Positions 32,237 to 41,054 of a DNA stretch of 64,000 nt are shown here, in pieces. Below the pieces are notes generated by a model. It saw only the letters and a program-made list of their open reading frames with translations, ran no database searches and was not told the origin of the DNA. How positions within the stretch are numbered: the first letter of the stretch is position 1; each line of letters opens with the position of its first letter. The position numbers and the translations under genes are program-made. The stretch is from assembly GCF_006538705.1 (NCBI RefSeq), contig NZ_BJLP01000006.1:20787-84786 (forward strand). The letters run 5' to 3'. The DNA is from Cellulomonas uda. GTDB lineage: Bacteria; Actinomycetota; Actinomycetes; Actinomycetales; Cellulomonadaceae.

Positions 32237-32349
32237 CCTGGAGCCTCCTGCTGCATCGCTGTCGTCGGGCCGCGCTCGCGCGCGTCGCCCACGCGACGGT
32301 AGGCCACGCCTCCCCCTGCCGCAAGGCAGTGACCCGCGAGGGCCGCGGC

Positions 32350-32763
32350 TCAGCCGCGCGGGACGACGAGCTCCTGACCGGCGTCGACGTGCGTGCCCGA
32401 CATGCCGTTGACCCGGACCAGCTCGCGGACCTGGTGCTGCACCGACTCGCCCGCCGCACGAGAGGAGGCGGCGATGTCCCACAGCGTGTCCCCGGTGCGC
32501 ACGACGTAGCGCTCGACCGTCGCGTCCGAGGTGGCACCCGCCGCGGCGTGCGACCCCAGCACGAACGCCATGCCGGACAGGGCGAGCGCGAGGACCGTGA
32601 CGACCGCACGCCCGCGGCGCGTCAGCCGCAGCGGCGCCTCGCCCGCGGAGCGGCCCGCCGTCGGCGCGGCCAGAGCCGCTGCACGGTCGCGGGAGGCCCG
32701 TGCCGGACGACCTGCTCGACGACCCGCACCGATCATGTCGGGTCCGATCACCATCGCGCTCAT
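32350..32763 (-). CDS. LysM protein, probable SOS cell-division inhibitor
   Basis: 137 residues: basic cytoplasmic N-terminus, one membrane helix near residues 54-75 ([17 protein letters not shown]), then an extracytoplasmic LysM domain ([17 protein letters not shown]...[24 protein letters not shown]). Divergent from lexA, as are the SOS-induced division inhibitors DivS of Corynebacterium and Rv2719c of M. tuberculosis. Two LexA-type boxes lie in the shared upstream region. ATG at 32763 has GGGAGAGGGAG upstream; an in-frame GTG at 32871 lies too close to the operators. Confidence 0.82.
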   Translation of the reverse strand: MSAMVIGPDMIGAGRRAGRPARASRDRAAALAAPTAGRSAGEAPLRLTRRGRAVVTVLALALSGMAFVLGSHAAAGATSDATVERYVVRTGDTLWDIAASSRAAGESVQHQVRELVRVNGMSGTHVDAGQELVVPRG

Positions 32764-32878
32764 CGCTCTCCCTCTCCCTGACATCCGTCCACCGCGCCAC
32801 GCGTCCGGCCGATCGTGCCGCCGGTGCGCCTGCCGCGACTCCCGCGCCTCGTACGCGCGTTCGTCATACACGTGTTCG

Positions 32879-32894
32879 TCGTACGTCTGTACGA
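32879..32894. promoter_or_regulatory. Variant LexA-type palindrome near the LysM gene
   Basis: TCGTACGTCTGTACGA is a perfect 6-4-6 palindrome that differs from TCGAAC-N4-GTTCGA only by a symmetric A/T exchange in each arm. It is the box nearer the LysM gene. Confidence 0.55.
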
Positions 32895-32931
32895 AGTTCT
32901 ACCAGAGGCCTGCGACACGCGTCCAGAGATG

Positions 32932-32947
32932 TCGAACAGATGTTTGA
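32932..32947. promoter_or_regulatory. LexA box upstream of lexA
   Basis: TCGAACAGATGTTTGA matches the SOS box with one substitution. It ends 20 bases before TAGGCT at 32967, so it covers the expected -35 position of the lexA promoter. Confidence 0.8.
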
Positions 32948-32966
32948 TATCGCCCGTCCACCTGCG

Positions 32967-32972
32967 TAGGCT
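32967..32972 (+). promoter_or_regulatory. Probable -10 element of lexA
   Basis: TAGGCT; transcription from about 32979 would give a leader of roughly 170 bases before the GTG at 33148. No gene is visible in that leader; the 384-base gap 32764-33147 holds only the regulatory sites listed. Confidence 0.5.
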
Positions 32973-33147
32973 TCCTGCCGAGGAACAGCGCACCACCGAC
33001 CACTGACATCCCCCGCGACGAGGCCGTGGACCAGGGCCTTCACCGCCGGGGACGCCATCCGGCGGTGCGCACCGGGCGGCGGACCGACGACGCCCCGGAG
33101 AGGCCGGCCGACGGCGGTCGGTGGCAGGGCGGACTGGAGGGGTGGAC

Positions 33148-33948
33148 GTGACGGACCAGCGAACCGAGGACGTGACCGGGCAGCAGCCCACCGGGGGCGA
33201 CGCCACCGGCGGCTCCGTCGGCGGCGAGGGACGGCTGGGTACGGTGCACGAGCTGCCCGAGACCCCCCCGGGCCCGGACGGTCTGACGGCGCGTCAGCGC
33301 CTGGTCCTGCAGACGATCCGCGTCTCGGTCGAGACGCGCGGCTACCCGCCGAGCATGCGCGAGATCGGCGAGGCTGTCGGGCTGACGAGCCCGTCCAGCG
33401 TGAAGCACCAGCTCACGGCGCTCGAGCGCAAGGGCTACCTGCGGCGTGACCCCAAGCGCCCGCGGGCGATCGAGGTCGTGCACCCGGACGACTCGCGCGG
33501 CGTCCCGCAGTGGGGCGGCCAGGACGCCCCCTCGCAGGTGTCGCTCGGGGACGGGGGCGAGGAGCAGCTCTCGGCACCCGCGTACGTCCCGCTCGTCGGG
33601 AGGATCGCCGCCGGCGGCCCGATCCTCGCCGAGCAGGTGGTCGAGGACGTGTTCCCCCTGCCGCGCCAGCTGGTCGGTGAGGGCGAGCTGTTCATGCTCA
33701 AGGTCAGCGGCGACTCGATGGTCGACGCGGCGATCTGCGACGGCGACTGGGTGGTCGTGCGGCGTCAGCCCGTCGCGGAGAACGGCGAGATCGTCGCGGC
33801 GATGATCGACGGCGAGGCGACCGTCAAGACCCTGCGACGCGCGGACGGGCACGTGTGGCTCCTGCCCCACAACGCCGCCTACGCCCCCATCCCGGGCGAC
33901 GACGCCACGATCCTCGGTCGCGTCGTCAGCGTGCTGCGGAGCCTGTGA
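33148..33948 (+). CDS. lexA: LexA, SOS repressor
   Basis: 266 residues. After a 40-residue Gly/Thr-rich start comes the winged-helix domain [53 protein letters not shown], then the S24 autoprotease domain. The cleavage bond is Ala155-Gly156 in GRIAAGGP, with catalytic Ser190 ([10 protein letters not shown]) and Lys227 (ATVKTL). RecA on single-stranded DNA triggers the cut. GTG at 33148 is preceded by GGAGGGG; GTG codons at 33121 and 33142 are alternatives. Confidence 0.96.
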   Translation: MTDQRTEDVTGQQPTGGDATGGSVGGEGRLGTVHELPETPPGPDGLTARQRLVLQTIRVSVETRGYPPSMREIGEAVGLTSPSSVKHQLTALERKGYLRRDPKRPRAIEVVHPDDSRGVPQWGGQDAPSQVSLGDGGEEQLSAPAYVPLVGRIAAGGPILAEQVVEDVFPLPRQLVGEGELFMLKVSGDSMVDAAICDGDWVVVRRQPVAENGEIVAAMIDGEATVKTLRRADGHVWLLPHNAAYAPIPGDDATILGRVVSVLRSL

Positions 33949-34172
33949 ACGCCGTGCCCGGCCGACTGCCCGACCCGCCACCGGGGCTCGGTCGCCGCCT
34001 GGCGCAGCGGCTCGCCCGCCCGTCCGACGACGAGCGCACGAACAGCGCGCGCACGGACGAGACGAACGACGCCAGCAGCACGGGCCGCACCGACAGCACC
34101 GGCAGCACCGAAAGCACCGACGAGGCAGCCGTCGCCGACGACCGCTGGGAGGACCGCACCTGGTCCGAGTGA
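33945..34172 (+). CDS. Small acidic hypothetical protein coupled to lexA
   Basis: A 75-residue frame whose GTG overlaps the lexA stop (GTGA). It starts Pro-rich ([22 protein letters not shown]), continues as a Ser/Thr/Asp-rich low-complexity stretch and ends [12 protein letters not shown] do not recognise a family. Coupling to lexA and placement before the shared terminator support translation; composition does not. It could be chance. Confidence 0.4.
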   Translation: MNAVPGRLPDPPPGLGRRLAQRLARPSDDERTNSARTDETNDASSTGRTDSTGSTESTDEAAVADDRWEDRTWSE

Positions 34173-34187
34173 GGCGCCACGACGACG

Positions 34188-34231
34188 GACGACGGCCCGC
34201 CCCCGCATCTCCCGGGCGGCGGGCCGTCGTC
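34188..34231. terminator. 14-bp perfect hairpin between lexA unit and ldh
   Basis: GACGACGGCCCGCC (34188-34201) pairs with GGCGGGCCGTCGTC (34218-34231); further imperfect pairing of GACGGAC/GTCCGTC extends it. Serves two convergent units. Confidence 0.85.
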
Positions 34232-34236
34232 GTCCG

Positions 34237-35250
34237 TCAGAAGCCGAAGCGCCGGGCGACGTCCCGCACGGCCTGGGCGGAGGAGCGCAGGCCGGAGAGC
34301 TCGTCGACGGACATGGGCACCGGCAGGCGGTCGAGCACCCCGGGCGAGCCGACGATGGACGGCACGGACAGGCAGACGTCGTCGATGCCGTAGTACCCGG
34401 TCAGGAGCGAGGAGACGGGCAGGACCCGGCGCTCGTCCTTGAGGATCGCCTCGATGATGCGCGACCCGGCGAGCGCGACCGCGTAGTTCGTCGCACCCTT
34501 GCCCTCGATGATCCGGTAGGCGGACTCGACGACCTCGCGCGCGATCTCGTCGCGCACCGCGCTGGTGAGCGGCCCCTCGCCCTCGATGCCCTGCCACTCG
34601 AGGAGCGGGATCGCACCGATCGACGCCGAGCTCCACAGGGGCAGCTCGGAGTCGCCGTGCTCACCGGCGATGTACGCGTGCACGTTCTGCACGGCGACTC
34701 CGGTGTGCTTCGCGATGAGGTACCGCAGCCGGGAGGAGTCCAGCACGGTCCCGGACCCGAACAGCTGCGTGGGCGGCAGGCCGGAGATCTTGAGCGACGC
34801 GTAGGTCACGACGTCGACGGGGTTCGTCACCATCACGTAGACCGCGTTCGGCGCGACCTCGACGAGCGAGGGCAGGACCTTCCTGACGAGCCCGATGGTG
34901 GCCTCCGCGAGGTCCAGGCGCGTCTGGCCGGGCTTCTGCTTGGCGCCCGCGGTGAAGACGACCACGTCCGCGTCCGCGCAGACCGCGATGTCGTCGGACC
35001 CGACGACCTCGGCCATGGACATGAACTGGATGCCGTGGCCCAGGTCGAGCGCCTCGGCCTCGACCTTCGCCTTGTTGATGTCGAAGAGCGCGACGGTGCG
35101 CGCGGCGCCGCGCATCAGCGTCGCGTAGGCCATGGTCGAGCCGACGGCGCCGGCGCCGACGATCGCGACCTTCGACGTCCGCCGGTGGCTCGGGGCGCCG
35201 GAGAGGCTGGGCTCCTCGTCGGCGAGGCTCTCGGCGATCTGCTCGGACAT
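34237..35250 (-). CDS. ldh: L-lactate dehydrogenase
   Basis: NAD-dependent enzyme of 337 residues converting pyruvate and L-lactate. Rossmann motif VAIVGAGAVGSTMAYATL, Asp of the cofactor ribose in ALFDINKAK, loop with FTAGAKQKPGQTRLDL (substrate loop Gln/Arg as in LDH, not Arg/Arg as in malate dehydrogenase), MVTNPVDVVTY, and active-site His in AYIAGEHGDSELPLWS. ATG at 35250 with AGGAGG eight bases upstream. Single-gene unit. Suggests fermentative capacity. Confidence 0.95.
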   Translation of the reverse strand: MSEQIAESLADEEPSLSGAPSHRRTSKVAIVGAGAVGSTMAYATLMRGAARTVALFDINKAKVEAEALDLGHGIQFMSMAEVVGSDDIAVCADADVVVFTAGAKQKPGQTRLDLAEATIGLVRKVLPSLVEVAPNAVYVMVTNPVDVVTYASLKISGLPPTQLFGSGTVLDSSRLRYLIAKHTGVAVQNVHAYIAGEHGDSELPLWSSASIGAIPLLEWQGIEGEGPLTSAVRDEIAREVVESAYRIIEGKGATNYAVALAGSRIIEAILKDERRVLPVSSLLTGYYGIDDVCLSVPSIVGSPGVLDRLPVPMSVDELSGLRSSAQAVRDVARRFGF

Positions 35251-35340
35251 CGTGGCGCCTCCTGGCATGGCGGTGGACGGGGGTGACGGGCCCATGACCT
35301 GCGCGTCCGCGCGCGGGGCCGTCCCTGGCAGGCTACCGGC

Positions 35341-37479
35341 TCAGGAGTCCCGCAGGCGCGTCAGCGCGGCGAGCGCGACGTCCCGGTCGGTCGTGCGCCA
35401 GAACGCCGGCATGGACCGGGCGAGGAACTCGCCGTACCGGGCGGTGGCGAGCCGCGGGTCCAGGACGGCGACCACGCCCTTGTCCTGCGGTCCGCGGACC
35501 AGGCGACCCGCGCCCTGAGCGAGGAGCAGCGCAGCGTGCGTCGCGGAGACGGCCATGAACCCGTTGCCCCCGGACCGGGCGACGACGTCGGCACGGGCGG
35601 AGCGAACGGGGTCGTCGGGACGGGGGAACGGGATCCGGTCGATGATCACGAGCCGGCACGCCCGGCCGGGGACGTCGACGCCCTGCCAGAGCGCGAGCGT
35701 CCCGAACAGGCAGGTCGGCTCGTCGGCGGCGAACCGTGCGACGAGGGTGGGCAGCTGGTCGTCGCCCTGCAGCAGCACGGGCACGTCGAGCCGCTCGCGC
35801 ATCGCCTCGGCGGCGGCGTTCGCCGCCCGGCGCGACGAGAACAGGCCGAGGGTCGCGCCGCCGGACGCGCGCACGAGCGCCTCGATCTCGTCGAGCTGCG
35901 CGTCGGTCGCGGGCTCGCGGCCGGGTGGCGGCAGGCGCCGGGCCACGTAGCAGATCCCCTGCCGCGGGTAGTCGAACGGGCTCCCGACGTCGAGGCCGCG
36001 CCAGCGCACCGGTCCCGTCGCGTCGGCGGGTGCGGGGTCGGCGCCGGGCACGCTCGTCGGTCCGACCGGTTCTGCGTCGGGCCGCAGCTCCAGACCGACC
36101 GACCGCGCCATCGGGTCGAACGACCCGCCGAGCGCGAGGGTCGCGGACGTGAGCACCGCGGTGCGTCCGGCGAGCAGCTGCGTGCGGATGAGCCCGTTGA
36201 CGGACAACGGTGCCGCGAGCAGGCGCGTGGTGGTCGCGCCCGAGCGGTCCTCGCCGCGTGCGCACCACATCACGGTCCGGGCGAGGTCCTCGGGAGTGCC
36301 GGTCATGCGCTCGGCGGTCTCGAACAGGGTGAGGACCGCGGACTGGGCGACCTTGCGCCCGCCGTCCGCGGGCGCGCCGCCTGCGCTCCCGCCGGCCTCG
36401 GGCCGCAGCAGGGACAGCAGCGTGCGGGCCGCGTCCCGCACCGCCGCGACCGCGTCGTGCACCGCGGGTGGCAGCCCGTCGCTGAACCGCCCCTCGGGCA
36501 ACGGGACGATCGCGCCCGCGAGCGCCTCCCCCGCGGCCTCGAGGTCGCTGCCGGGGACGCCGCCGTGGCGGCGCGCGACGCGGGCGGCGTGCTGCACGAC
36601 GGGCAGCGAGAGCTCCGCGGTGGCCTGCGCGGTCACCCGGTCGGCGAGCTCGTGCGCCTCGTCGACGACGAGCACCTCGTGGTCCGGGAGGACGTGCGGG
36701 GAGCCGGACGCTGCGATGCCGAGCATCGCGTGGTTCGTCACGACGACGTCGGCCTCGCGAGCGGACGCCCGCGCGCGCTCCGGGAAGCACTCGTCGAGCT
36801 TGGGGCACGCGGACCCGATGCACTCGAGCGACGTGACGGACACCTGCCGCCACGCGCGGTCGGTGACGCCGGGGACCAGGTCGTCGCGGTCGCCGGTGTC
36901 GGTCTCCTGCGCCCACTCCCGCAGCCGCACGACCTGCTGGCCGAGGCTCGCGGGCGCCGCCTCCCCCGCGTCGGGGTGCTCCGCGGCGCCGGCGCGCTCG
37001 GGGAGGTCGAACAGCGCGCCCTGGTCGTCCGCGGGGTACCCGCCCTCGACCTTGTGCAGGCACAGGTAGTTGTGCCAGCCCTTGAGCAGGGCGATGTGCG
37101 GGCGGCGGGGCAGGTGCGGGGCGAGCGCGTCCGCGACGAGCGGCAGGTCGCGGGTGAGGACCTGGCGCTGCAGGGCGAGCGTCGCGGTGGACACGACGAC
37201 GCGCTCGTCGGCGTGCACGGCGTGCCGGACGGCGGGCACGAGGTACCCGAGCGACTTCCCGGTGCCGGTGCCCGCCTGCACCAGCAGGTGCTCGCCCGAG
37301 TCGAGGGACTGTGCGACGGCCCGCGCCATGAGGTGCTGACCGTCACGCCTGGCGCCCCCGAGGACGCCGACCGCGACGTCCAGGAGCTCGTCGACCGCCC
37401 GGTCGCGCTCGGCCGAGCGGGCGCCGGTCTCCTCCGCGGTGTCGCCGTCAGGAGCGGCGGCGGGCGACGGAGACGGCAT
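35341..37479 (-). CDS. DinG/XPD-type Fe-S helicase
   Basis: 712-residue SF2 ATP-dependent DNA helicase. Walker A LVQAGTGTGKSLGYLVPAV, DEAH box VLVVDEAHELADRV, and four cysteines of an XPD-like 4Fe-4S cluster: one in NYLCLHK and three in ECIGSACPKLDECF. The C-terminal half has GLFSSRRAANAAAEAMRERL, QGVDVPGRACRLVIIDRIPFPRPDDP and the late RLVRGPQDKGVVAVLDPR motif. Substrate is probably R-loops or replication-blocking structures. ATG start with a TAGGCT hexamer six bases upstream. Confidence 0.9.
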   Translation of the reverse strand: MPSPSPAAAPDGDTAEETGARSAERDRAVDELLDVAVGVLGGARRDGQHLMARAVAQSLDSGEHLLVQAGTGTGKSLGYLVPAVRHAVHADERVVVSTATLALQRQVLTRDLPLVADALAPHLPRRPHIALLKGWHNYLCLHKVEGGYPADDQGALFDLPERAGAAEHPDAGEAAPASLGQQVVRLREWAQETDTGDRDDLVPGVTDRAWRQVSVTSLECIGSACPKLDECFPERARASAREADVVVTNHAMLGIAASGSPHVLPDHEVLVVDEAHELADRVTAQATAELSLPVVQHAARVARRHGGVPGSDLEAAGEALAGAIVPLPEGRFSDGLPPAVHDAVAAVRDAARTLLSLLRPEAGGSAGGAPADGGRKVAQSAVLTLFETAERMTGTPEDLARTVMWCARGEDRSGATTTRLLAAPLSVNGLIRTQLLAGRTAVLTSATLALGGSFDPMARSVGLELRPDAEPVGPTSVPGADPAPADATGPVRWRGLDVGSPFDYPRQGICYVARRLPPPGREPATDAQLDEIEALVRASGGATLGLFSSRRAANAAAEAMRERLDVPVLLQGDDQLPTLVARFAADEPTCLFGTLALWQGVDVPGRACRLVIIDRIPFPRPDDPVRSARADVVARSGGNGFMAVSATHAALLLAQGAGRLVRGPQDKGVVAVLDPRLATARYGEFLARSMPAFWRTTDRDVALAALTRLRDS

Positions 37480-37485
37480 CGGGCC

Positions 37486-37491
37486 AGCCTA
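37486..37491 (-). promoter_or_regulatory. Probable leaderless -10 of the DinG-type gene
   Basis: TAGGCT on the minus strand, six bases before the ATG at 37479; no ribosome binding site. Confidence 0.55.
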
Positions 37492-37520
37492 GTGGGAAGC
37501 CCGGACCACCCCACCGGTCG

Positions 37521-37584
37521 GTGGGGTGGGCGGCCGGTGGGGTGGGCGGCCGGTGGCGTGCGCGGCCGGCAGCGTGGGCGGCCG
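37521..37584. repeat. Four 16-bp G-rich tandem repeats
   Basis: GTGGGGTGGGCGGCCG is repeated exactly twice (37521, 37537) and then with three changes (37553) and three others (37569). It lies between the ABC permease stop and the DinG-type promoter. A CCACCCCACCG/CGGTGGGGTGG near-palindrome (37506-37529) overlaps its start. Confidence 0.85.
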
Positions 37585-37598
37585 GTCGGGTGCCGGCG

Positions 37599-39245
37599 TC
37601 AGGCGGGTTCGACGTCGCGCCGCGCGAACCGGCGCAGGCCCGTCGAGGCGAGCCCGACGGCCACGGCCGTCAGCACGACCAGCGGCGTCCAGGCGAGCTC
37701 CTCGAGGGGCAGGTACGGGACGGCGGCGAACGGCAGCGCGTCGAGCAGCCAGGCGGGCAGCCCGAGGACCTCGCCCAGCATCGTCGCGATCCACATCGCC
37801 ACCAGCACGCCCCACGTGACCGGCAGGGCGAGCCGCGGGGCCCACCCGAGCAGCGCGACCGCGAGACCGACGAGCACCATGACCGCGGGCCAGTACGCCA
37901 GCGCGGCGCCCGCCATCACGGCGGCCTGCGCGGGGTCGTCGACGGTCGAGCCGTGGACCGCGCCGAGGATCGCACCGCCGACGACGAGCAGCACGGCCGA
38001 GCCGACGACGGGGATCACGAGCCGCTCGAGCGCCCACCGCGTGCGCGACAGCGCGCCGGCGAGCTGCGGCTCGAGGATCCCGGTCGCCTCGTCGGCGCGC
38101 AGCGTCAGCGCGGACTGGATCGCGAACACCGCGGTGACCAGGGCGATCATGCTCACCAGGAGCGCGAGCAGCGCGCTCACCCCGGTCCCGCCCAGGATGG
38201 CGGTCGCGTCACCGCCGACGTCGTCCATGAGGTCGTTCATGGCGTCGACGACCGAGCCGAACAGCAGGGCCGTCAGCACGACCGCGAGGCTCCACCCGAC
38301 GACGGGCCCGCGCTGCAGGCGCAGCCCGAGCCCGAGCGGCGACCCGAACCGGGCGGGCGCCGAGGCAGGACCGGGGCGCGCCGCGAGCAGCCCCGTGCCC
38401 TGGTCCCGCACACCCTCGACGGCGACCGCGACCGCGCACAGGCCGACGCTCACGACGACGAGCAGCACGAGCGGCCACCAACGGTTGCCGGCGAACGGCT
38501 GCGCCTCCTGCGCCCAGCCGATCGGGGACGCCCAGGTGAGCGTGCCGTCCCCGAGGTCGCCGATCATGCGCAGCACGTAGCACCCGAGCACGACGCACGC
38601 GGCGAGCGCGTTGGCCCCGCGCGCCGTGGCCGCCACCTGCCCGGACACGGCGGCGACCCCGAGTCCGAACAGACCGACGCCCGTGACCGACGCCCCGAGC
38701 ACGAGCGACCCCGCGATCCCCGCACCCTGCGGGTCGAGCCCCTGCGACACCGACACGGCGGCCACCCCGGCCCCGACCGCGAGGCAGAGCGCCGCGAGGA
38801 CCACCCAGGAGGCCGCCGCGTGCGCGTGCACTCCGAGCGCGCGCGAGCGCAGGAGCTCGGTGCGGCCCGCCTCCTCGTCCGCACGACCGTTGCGTGTGAC
38901 CAGGAAGACCACGCCGAGCGCGAGGGACAGGGCGAGCGTCATCCAGCTCTTCGTCCAGACCGCCCCGCCGAGCGTGTTCGCGACCGGCGACAGCCCGGTG
39001 AGCGCGCGGATGCCCGGCGTGTCGGACACGGCCGCGAACTCGTCGAGCGCCTGCTGGGTCGAGAACAGCTCGCGGTAGTAGGACGCGACGTAGGCGACCA
39101 GGGCGACCAGCACGACGAGCCACACGACCAGGCGGACGCGGTTGCGGCGCACGACGAGGCGGACCATCGGCGCGAGGCCCGCCAGGTCGTCCGCGCCGCG
39201 TCGGGTGGTGCGAGCCGGCGCGCGGCGCGCCAGGGTCGTGGTCAC
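37599..39245 (-). CDS. ABC-2 type exporter permease
   Basis: 548-residue membrane protein with about twelve helices in two similar halves, in the style of actinobacterial fused ABC-2 antibiotic or lipid exporters (TipC-like). N-terminus [30 protein letters not shown]; second half includes [35 protein letters not shown] at 39245 has GGGAGGA upstream and overlaps the ATPase stop by four bases, so it pairs with that ATPase. Substrate unknown. Confidence 0.87.
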   Translation of the reverse strand: MTTTLARRAPARTTRRGADDLAGLAPMVRLVVRRNRVRLVVWLVVLVALVAYVASYYRELFSTQQALDEFAAVSDTPGIRALTGLSPVANTLGGAVWTKSWMTLALSLALGVVFLVTRNGRADEEAGRTELLRSRALGVHAHAAASWVVLAALCLAVGAGVAAVSVSQGLDPQGAGIAGSLVLGASVTGVGLFGLGVAAVSGQVAATARGANALAACVVLGCYVLRMIGDLGDGTLTWASPIGWAQEAQPFAGNRWWPLVLLVVVSVGLCAVAVAVEGVRDQGTGLLAARPGPASAPARFGSPLGLGLRLQRGPVVGWSLAVVLTALLFGSVVDAMNDLMDDVGGDATAILGGTGVSALLALLVSMIALVTAVFAIQSALTLRADEATGILEPQLAGALSRTRWALERLVIPVVGSAVLLVVGGAILGAVHGSTVDDPAQAAVMAGAALAYWPAVMVLVGLAVALLGWAPRLALPVTWGVLVAMWIATMLGEVLGLPAWLLDALPFAAVPYLPLEELAWTPLVVLTAVAVGLASTGLRRFARRDVEPA

Positions 39246-40165
39246 CTGCGTCCTCCCTCGCCCGCCAGGGCCGCGAGCTCCTCGCCGTAGTGGCGCAGGA
39301 ACAGCTCCTCGAGCGACGGGGGGTTCGCGACGAGCGAGCGGGGGCCGAGCGCCGCGACGCGCGCGAGCACCGCGGGCAGCGCGGACTCGTCGACCGCGAA
39401 CGTGACGTGCCGGTCGACGACGACGAGGTCGTGCACCCCTGGCAGCTCGGTGAGCCCGTCGGCGCCGCCGTCGAGCACCGCGGTCACCTGGGTCCGCGTG
39501 AGGTGACGCAGCTGCGCGATCGTCCCGGACTCGACGGTGACGCCCTCGCGGATGATCGTGACCCGGTCGGCGAGCTTCTCGACCTCGGCGAAGATGTGGC
39601 TCGACAGCAGGACGGACCGCCCCTGCGCCTTGAGCTCGCGGACGGACTCGGTGAACGCCGCCTCCATGAGCGGGTCGAGACCGCTCGTCGGCTCGTCGAG
39701 CAGCAGCAGCTCGGCGTCCGACGCGAGCGCGGCGACGAGCGCGACCTTCTGCCGGTTGCCCTTCGAGTAGGTGCGCGCCTTCTTGGTCGGGTCGAGCTCG
39801 AAGCGCTCCAGCATGGCCGCCTTGCGGCGCGGGTCGAGACGTCCGGAGATCCGGCTCAGGATGTCGATCGCCTCGCCCCCGGTCAGGTTGGGCCACAGCG
39901 TGACGTCGCCGGGGACGTACGCGATGCGGCGGTGCAGCCGGACCGCGTCGGTCCACGGGTCGCCGCCCAGCAGGGTCACGGACCCGGCGTCGGCCTTGAG
40001 GAGGCCGAGCAGGACGCGGATGGCGGTGGTCTTGCCGGCTCCGTTGGGGCCGAGGAAGCCCACGACCTCGCCGGTGGGGACGGTCAGGTCCAGGCCGCGC
40101 AGCGCACGGGCGGGACCGAAGCTCTTGTGGAGGCCCTCGACCTGGAGGGCCAGGGTGCTGGACAT
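39242..40165 (-). CDS. ABC exporter ATP-binding protein
   Basis: 307-residue ATPase with Walker [16 protein letters not shown], a signature reading [15 protein letters not shown] in place of LSGGQ, Walker [14 protein letters not shown] and switch His in [13 protein letters not shown]. The degenerate signature and the C-terminal 80-residue extension are typical of the DrrA/CcmA-like exporters paired with ABC-2 permeases. ATG at 40165 with GAGGTG upstream; follows tetR by 50 bases, probably cotranscribed. Confidence 0.92.
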   Translation of the reverse strand: MSSTLALQVEGLHKSFGPARALRGLDLTVPTGEVVGFLGPNGAGKTTAIRVLLGLLKADAGSVTLLGGDPWTDAVRLHRRIAYVPGDVTLWPNLTGGEAIDILSRISGRLDPRRKAAMLERFELDPTKKARTYSKGNRQKVALVAALASDAELLLLDEPTSGLDPLMEAAFTESVRELKAQGRSVLLSSHIFAEVEKLADRVTIIREGVTVESGTIAQLRHLTRTQVTAVLDGGADGLTELPGVHDLVVVDRHVTFAVDESALPAVLARVAALGPRSLVANPPSLEELFLRHYGEELAALAGEGGRR

Positions 40166-40214
40166 GGCTGCACCTCGGGTGGGTGGGGATGGACGCCGCG
40201 GGCGGCGGGTGCCG

Positions 40215-40904
40215 TCACGCGCTCTCGTGCTGCGGCTGCGGCCGGCCGGTCGGCGGGTCGCCCACGTACAGCAGGTAGTCGTCGAGCATGCGGCGTGAGG
40301 TGAGCAGGCCCTCCGTGAACAGCTCGAGGGTCGGCAGCACCTGCTCGCGCTGGCGCGCGGCCATCGCCTCGACCAGCGCGTGCGGCGCCGCGTCGGGCAG
40401 CGTGAGGAACTGGACGACCAGTGCGCCCATCGTCTGGTGGACCAGGTGGCGCAGCCGCGCCTCCTCGTCGCGCGACGGCCGCAGCAGGCCCGACTCGACG
40501 CCCGCCCGCATGACCTCGCGGGCCTTGTCGACGAGGTGGTCGAGGAAGCGCCGCGCGGGTGCGCCGCCGGCGTGGACGGCGCGCAGCATGTAGACGACGA
40601 GCACGGCGGCGGGCCCGGGTTCGGCGAGGTTCGCGAGCAGGAACGCGCTGGGGTCGCCCAGGCTGCTCGTCTTGAGCGCCTCGTAGCGGCGCAGCACCTC
40701 GGTGTCGCACTGCTCGCGCAGCTCGGCCTTGGAGCGGAAGTGGTGGGTGATGAGTCCGGGCGAGACGCCGGCCCGCTCGGCGATGACACGGAACGGCGCG
40801 TCGAACCCCTGCTCGGCGAAGCACTCGATCGCCGCGTCGCGGATCCTCGCCCACGCGGTGAGCTCGCTCGCCGGGCGACCACCCGGCACCGGTGCTGTAT
40901 GCAC
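40215..40904 (-). CDS. TetR-family regulator of the exporter
   Basis: 229-residue repressor. The N-terminal helix-turn-helix is [47 protein letters not shown]; the ligand-binding C-terminal part is helical and resembles the TetR C-terminal group often found with ABC-2 exporters. First gene of the exporter operon, so probably self-regulating and ligand-responsive. GTG at 40904 is seven bases after TAGGCT with no ribosome binding site. Confidence 0.9.
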   Translation of the reverse strand: MHTAPVPGGRPASELTAWARIRDAAIECFAEQGFDAPFRVIAERAGVSPGLITHHFRSKAELREQCDTEVLRRYEALKTSSLGDPSAFLLANLAEPGPAAVLVVYMLRAVHAGGAPARRFLDHLVDKAREVMRAGVESGLLRPSRDEEARLRHLVHQTMGALVVQFLTLPDAAPHALVEAMAARQREQVLPTLELFTEGLLTSRRMLDDYLLYVGDPPTGRPQPQHESA

Positions 40905-40911
40905 GACCAGC

Positions 40912-40917
40912 AGCCTA
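40912..40917 (-). promoter_or_regulatory. Probable leaderless -10 of the tetR-exporter operon
   Basis: TAGGCT within CGTATAGGCT on the minus strand, seven bases before the GTG at 40904. Confidence 0.6.
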
Positions 40918-40986
40918 TACGCGTGACCAGCCGCAGACAACGCCGACCTGCCGAGGAGCGGCTCCGCGCCCACGCCACGGGCGTCG

Positions 40987-40992
40987 TAGGAT
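40987..40992 (+). promoter_or_regulatory. Probable -10 element of nhaA
   Basis: TAGGAT on the plus strand gives a leader of about 55-60 bases before the ATG at 41055. Confidence 0.4.
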
Positions 40993-41054
40993 CGGACCCG
41001 GAGTGCCGGGAAGCCTGGTCGGCGTCATCGTCGCCGACCCCGAGGACTCCCCGC

